The notes beneath the pieces are model-generated. The model was not told where the DNA came from. It saw only the letters and a program-made list of their open reading frames with translations, and ran no database searches. The translations under genes were made by a program, and so were the position numbers. Shown piece by piece: positions 61,443-64,000 of a stretch of DNA of 64,000 nucleotides. How positions within the stretch are numbered: the stretch's first letter is position 1; each line of letters starts with the position of its first letter. The stretch is from UBA2882 sp045542735 (GTDB lineage Bacteria; Bacillota; Clostridia; Lachnospirales; Lachnospiraceae), in contig JAZQLQ010000019.1 of NCBI GenBank assembly GCA_045542735.1, forward strand, positions 1 through 64,000, in the 5' to 3' direction.

Positions 61443-63527
61443 TTAAAGCAATGCATTTGCATCAATGATCAGCGCGATTTCACCATCACCCAAGATAGTC
61501 GCACCACTGATGATCTTGCTCTTATTAATGTATTTGCCAAGGGATTTAATAACGATTTCCTGCTGTCCGATTAATTCATCGATTACAAGACCCGCCAATT
61601 TATCACCTTTCTTTGCAATTGCAACAATGAGATTGTCTTCCGGTCCTTTGGTTGACTCAATATCCAATACATCGCTTAAGCGAATCAACGGGATAACATC
61701 TCCACGAAGGTTGATTACTTCTTCATTTTGAACCAATTTGATCTCTGAAGGAGAAACATCTTCGATTGTCTGAATGGAACCGAGGGAAATTGCATATTTC
61801 TCTCCGCCCACTTCTACCATTAACGCCTGGATAATCGCCAGAGTCAGAGGTAAACGTACGATAAAGGTACTTCCTTCTCCAAGCTTAGTCTTAACTTCCA
61901 CGTCACCACTTAAGGATTCAATCTTGGACTTAACAACATCCAGTCCAACGCCTCGTCCGGATACGTCAGATACCTGTTTTGCAGTGGAAAAGCTGGGTAA
62001 GAATAATAAATCAATAATATCCTTATCGCTCATATTTTCAGCCTGTTCCGGAGTCACTGTGCCACGGTCAATTGCCTTTGCTTTAACCGCTTCTACATCA
62101 ATACCGTTACCGTCATCTCTTACTTCAATAACTACGTTGTTACCTTCCTGATATGCATCTAAGAAGATGGAACCAACTTCCGGCTTACCTCTCTGTTTAC
62201 GTACTTCCGCAGACTCCAAACCATGATCGGCAGAGTTACGTAACAAGTGCATCAAAGGATCACCAATCTCATCTACTACGGTACGGTCCAACTCTGTTTC
62301 TTCACCGCTCATGAACAGCTGCATCTTTTTATCCAATTTCTTGGATAAATCCCTGATCATTTTAGGGAATTTCTGTACTACGGACTCAATGGGCACCATT
62401 CGAACCTTCATAACAGATTCATGCAGGTTGGTGGTTACACTCTCTAAATACTCAATATGTTCATTTACAGCACTGTTGGCCATGATGCCTTCAGTAGCTG
62501 CTGCAGATACCAATGAGTTTTTGGAAATAATCAACTCACTTACCAGGTTCATCAATACATCCAATTTCTCAATATCAACACGGACTGTACGGTTTACAAT
62601 CGGTTTACCTGCTTTGCCTTTATCCGCTTTGGCCGGTGCATTGTTTGCCGCATTATCAACAGTTGCAACAGCCTTTTCTTCAACCTTTGCAACTTCTTTC
62701 TTTTCTTCAACAGGTGCAGCAATATCCATGATAGAAACATAGCAACTGTCAATCTCGGATACATTCATAATAGCCGCACGTACGCTATCGCAATCTGCAT
62801 CGGTAATAAAGATTACACTGAAGTCAAAATCAAATTTCTCATCTTCGATATCCTGGGCGCTGGGAACAGAAACAATAGTCTCTCCCAATTCTTCCAATGC
62901 TTTGTATACAAGGAATGCTCTTGCCGCCTTTAAGATACAGGACTCCTGTACATATACTGTGATTCCCATGGCTTTCTTGCCCATTTTTGCAGCTTCGGAA
63001 AGTACTGTCTTCTCTGTATCACCAAGCTTGATATCTCTCCATTTTTCTTTTGCGCTGTCTGCAACAGGAGCTTCTGCCACAGCCGGAGCGGGAGCCGCTG
63101 CTGCCACAGGCGCAGGCGCTTCCACTGTTACACCGCTACCACCTTTGGAATCTAAAATATCGTTTAATGCTTTGATCAAATGCTCATTTTCATTGGTACC
63201 TTCATCGGAGGTATTTTGAATATTCTCTGTGTACTCTTCCAAGGCATCCAGACACTGGAACAAAATATCTACCATATTGCCATCTGCCTTAAATGTACCG
63301 TTTCTGATTTCAGAGAAAACATTCTCCATATCATGGGTCAGATTCTGCATTCTCTTATAACCCATTGTACCTGCCATACCTTTTAAGGTGTGCGCTGCAC
63401 GGAAAATCTCATTAATGGTATCCATGTTTTCAGGATCCTGCTCCAGATTCATAAGCTGATCGCTTAAGCTCTGTAAATGTTCTTTTGTTTCATCCAGGAA
63501 AATCTCCAGATATTGGCTAACATCCAT
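61443..63527 (-). CDS. cheA: Chemotaxis histidine kinase CheA
   Basis: 694 aa. P1/Hpt domain with the phosphorylated His in FRAAHTLKGMAGTMG near residue 46; an A/P-rich linker; a P2-like domain (about 165-270); an A/K-rich linker; P3 dimerisation (VRVDIEKLDVLMNLVSELIISKNSL); the ATPase domain (HLLRNSADHGLES, RDDGNGID, GRGVGLDVVKSKIE); and the C-terminal CheW-like domain (INLRGDVIPLIRLSDVL). It overlaps nothing and begins 1 nt after the cheB stop. Confidence 0.97.
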   Translation of the reverse strand: MDVSQYLEIFLDETKEHLQSLSDQLMNLEQDPENMDTINEIFRAAHTLKGMAGTMGYKRMQNLTHDMENVFSEIRNGTFKADGNMVDILFQCLDALEEYTENIQNTSDEGTNENEHLIKALNDILDSKGGSGVTVEAPAPVAAAAPAPAVAEAPVADSAKEKWRDIKLGDTEKTVLSEAAKMGKKAMGITVYVQESCILKAARAFLVYKALEELGETIVSVPSAQDIEDEKFDFDFSVIFITDADCDSVRAAIMNVSEIDSCYVSIMDIAAPVEEKKEVAKVEEKAVATVDNAANNAPAKADKGKAGKPIVNRTVRVDIEKLDVLMNLVSELIISKNSLVSAAATEGIMANSAVNEHIEYLESVTTNLHESVMKVRMVPIESVVQKFPKMIRDLSKKLDKKMQLFMSGEETELDRTVVDEIGDPLMHLLRNSADHGLESAEVRKQRGKPEVGSIFLDAYQEGNNVVIEVRDDGNGIDVEAVKAKAIDRGTVTPEQAENMSDKDIIDLLFLPSFSTAKQVSDVSGRGVGLDVVKSKIESLSGDVEVKTKLGEGSTFIVRLPLTLAIIQALMVEVGGEKYAISLGSIQTIEDVSPSEIKLVQNEEVINLRGDVIPLIRLSDVLDIESTKGPEDNLIVAIAKKGDKLAGLVIDELIGQQEIVIKSLGKYINKSKIISGATILGDGEIALIIDANALL

Positions 63528-63528
63528 C

Positions 63529-64000
63529 TTAGTTTACCCCCACGTTCTTTATTATTGCTTCAGCTACTTTGCCAAGAGGAACCACTTCATCAGTCAAACC
63601 GGCAACCGCTACACTTCTCGGCATACCATAGACTGCACAAGTCTCCTGACTCTGTGCTATCACATGCAGTTTCTTTTTCTTTTTCAGGTTGGCAATTCCT
63701 TCCGTGCCGTCTGCTCCCATTCCGGTTAATACAACACAGGTAATTTGCTCATAAGTACAACCTGCCAAAGACTCATACATATAATTTGCACACGGCTTTA
63801 CACCCTCACGAGGCTTCTCATCCAAAAACACAATACGTTCATTTCCGCCATTACGTGCCACTGTCAAATGGATGCCACCCTTGGCAATATAGATATTACC
63901 TTTCTTAACGGGCATACCGTCAGCCGCTTCCTGTACTTTCAATTTGCAGGTATTGTCAAACCGTTCTGCCAGACTTGCCGTAAACCCTGACGGCATATGC
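63529..64000 (-). CDS. cheB: Chemotaxis methylesterase CheB, C-terminal part (cut by window edge)
   Basis: The open frame runs off the right edge. The visible part is the CheB methylesterase domain: HMPSGFTASLAERFD, with the His of the catalytic triad at the very edge, AKGGIHLTVAR, and LTGMGADGTEGIANLK, with the catalytic Asp. The receiver domain and active Ser lie outside the window. The ATG at 63996 is internal, not the true start. It removes methyl groups (and deamidates) on chemoreceptors. Confidence 0.94.
   Translation of the reverse strand, partial: HMPSGFTASLAERFDNTCKLKVQEAADGMPVKKGNIYIAKGGIHLTVARNGGNERIVFLDEKPREGVKPCANYMYESLAGCTYEQITCVVLTGMGADGTEGIANLKKKKKLHVIAQSQETCAVYGMPRSVAVAGLTDEVVPLGKVAEAIIKNVGVN

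Noticed and set aside
366..63990. Plus-strand open frames throughout, for example 1508-2026, 9280-9720, 23827-24633, 49884-50438 and 61774-62151
   Set aside because: Each lies opposite a well-supported minus-strand gene, has low-complexity or hydrophobic-aromatic composition typical of antisense frames, and lacks a good ribosome binding site or recognisable domain.

Overview
The window looks like a chromosomal segment of a motile, anaerobic Firmicute, most likely of the family Lachnospiraceae (Clostridia). The signs are low to moderate GC, GGAGG-type ribosome binding sites, a PolC-type replicase, the MEP isoprenoid genes in the order uppS-cdsA-dxr-rseP, a Na+-translocating decarboxylase beta subunit, and a fliA-cheD-cheC-cheW-cheA block. 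Every convincing gene is on the minus strand, so transcription runs from high to low coordinates.

Region 1 (1-18.6 kb) is accessory and the most unusual part. A 4982-residue secreted Rhs/YD-repeat protein is translationally coupled to a small YD-repeat membrane protein upstream. Its C-terminal toxin-like tip is followed at once by a putative immunity gene. Beyond that lies a second, promoter-poor unit: a copy of the 3' end of the rhs core fused to a different tip (probably a PD-(D/E)XK nuclease) with its own putative immunity gene. This unit is bracketed by two near-identical ~155 bp elements that fold into one long nested hairpin. The layout resembles a polymorphic toxin locus with a reserve cassette, and the outer hairpin copy sits at the window edge.

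Region 2 (18.7-27.0 kb) is the translation operon rimP-nusA-ylxR-ylxQ-infB-rbfA-nrnA-truB-ribF. It has a near-consensus promoter, an attenuator-like hairpin in its leader and a terminator at the end of ribF. Region 3 (27.0-35.1 kb) is a complete phosphate regulon, pstSCAB-phoU-Na/Pi cotransporter-phoP-phoR, driven from a promoter with PhoP-box-like 11-nt direct repeats. A tRNA-Glu(CTC) gene precedes it. Region 4 (35.2-44.2 kb) holds a lone oadB-type Na+ pump subunit, polC, ispG, a 55-residue small protein, and a Ser/Thr kinase-PP2C phosphatase pair.

Region 5 (44.3-55.5 kb) is the envelope and translation series. The operon is polysaccharide deacetylase, bactofilin, pyrH, frr, uppS, cdsA, dxr, rseP, ending in a strong terminator. 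A chemoreceptor gene follows, with its own promoter and terminator, and then rpsB-tsf. Region 6 (55.5-64 kb) is the distal end of a flagellar/chemotaxis operon: cheB (cut by the window), cheA, cheW, cheC, cheD, a small membrane protein, fliA, a FapA-family protein, a small hydrophilic protein, a DUF6115-like protein and an MltG-N-like protein. Start codons were moved inward from the longest reading frame where a clear ribosome binding site supported it. Family names come from recognised motifs, not from database searches.
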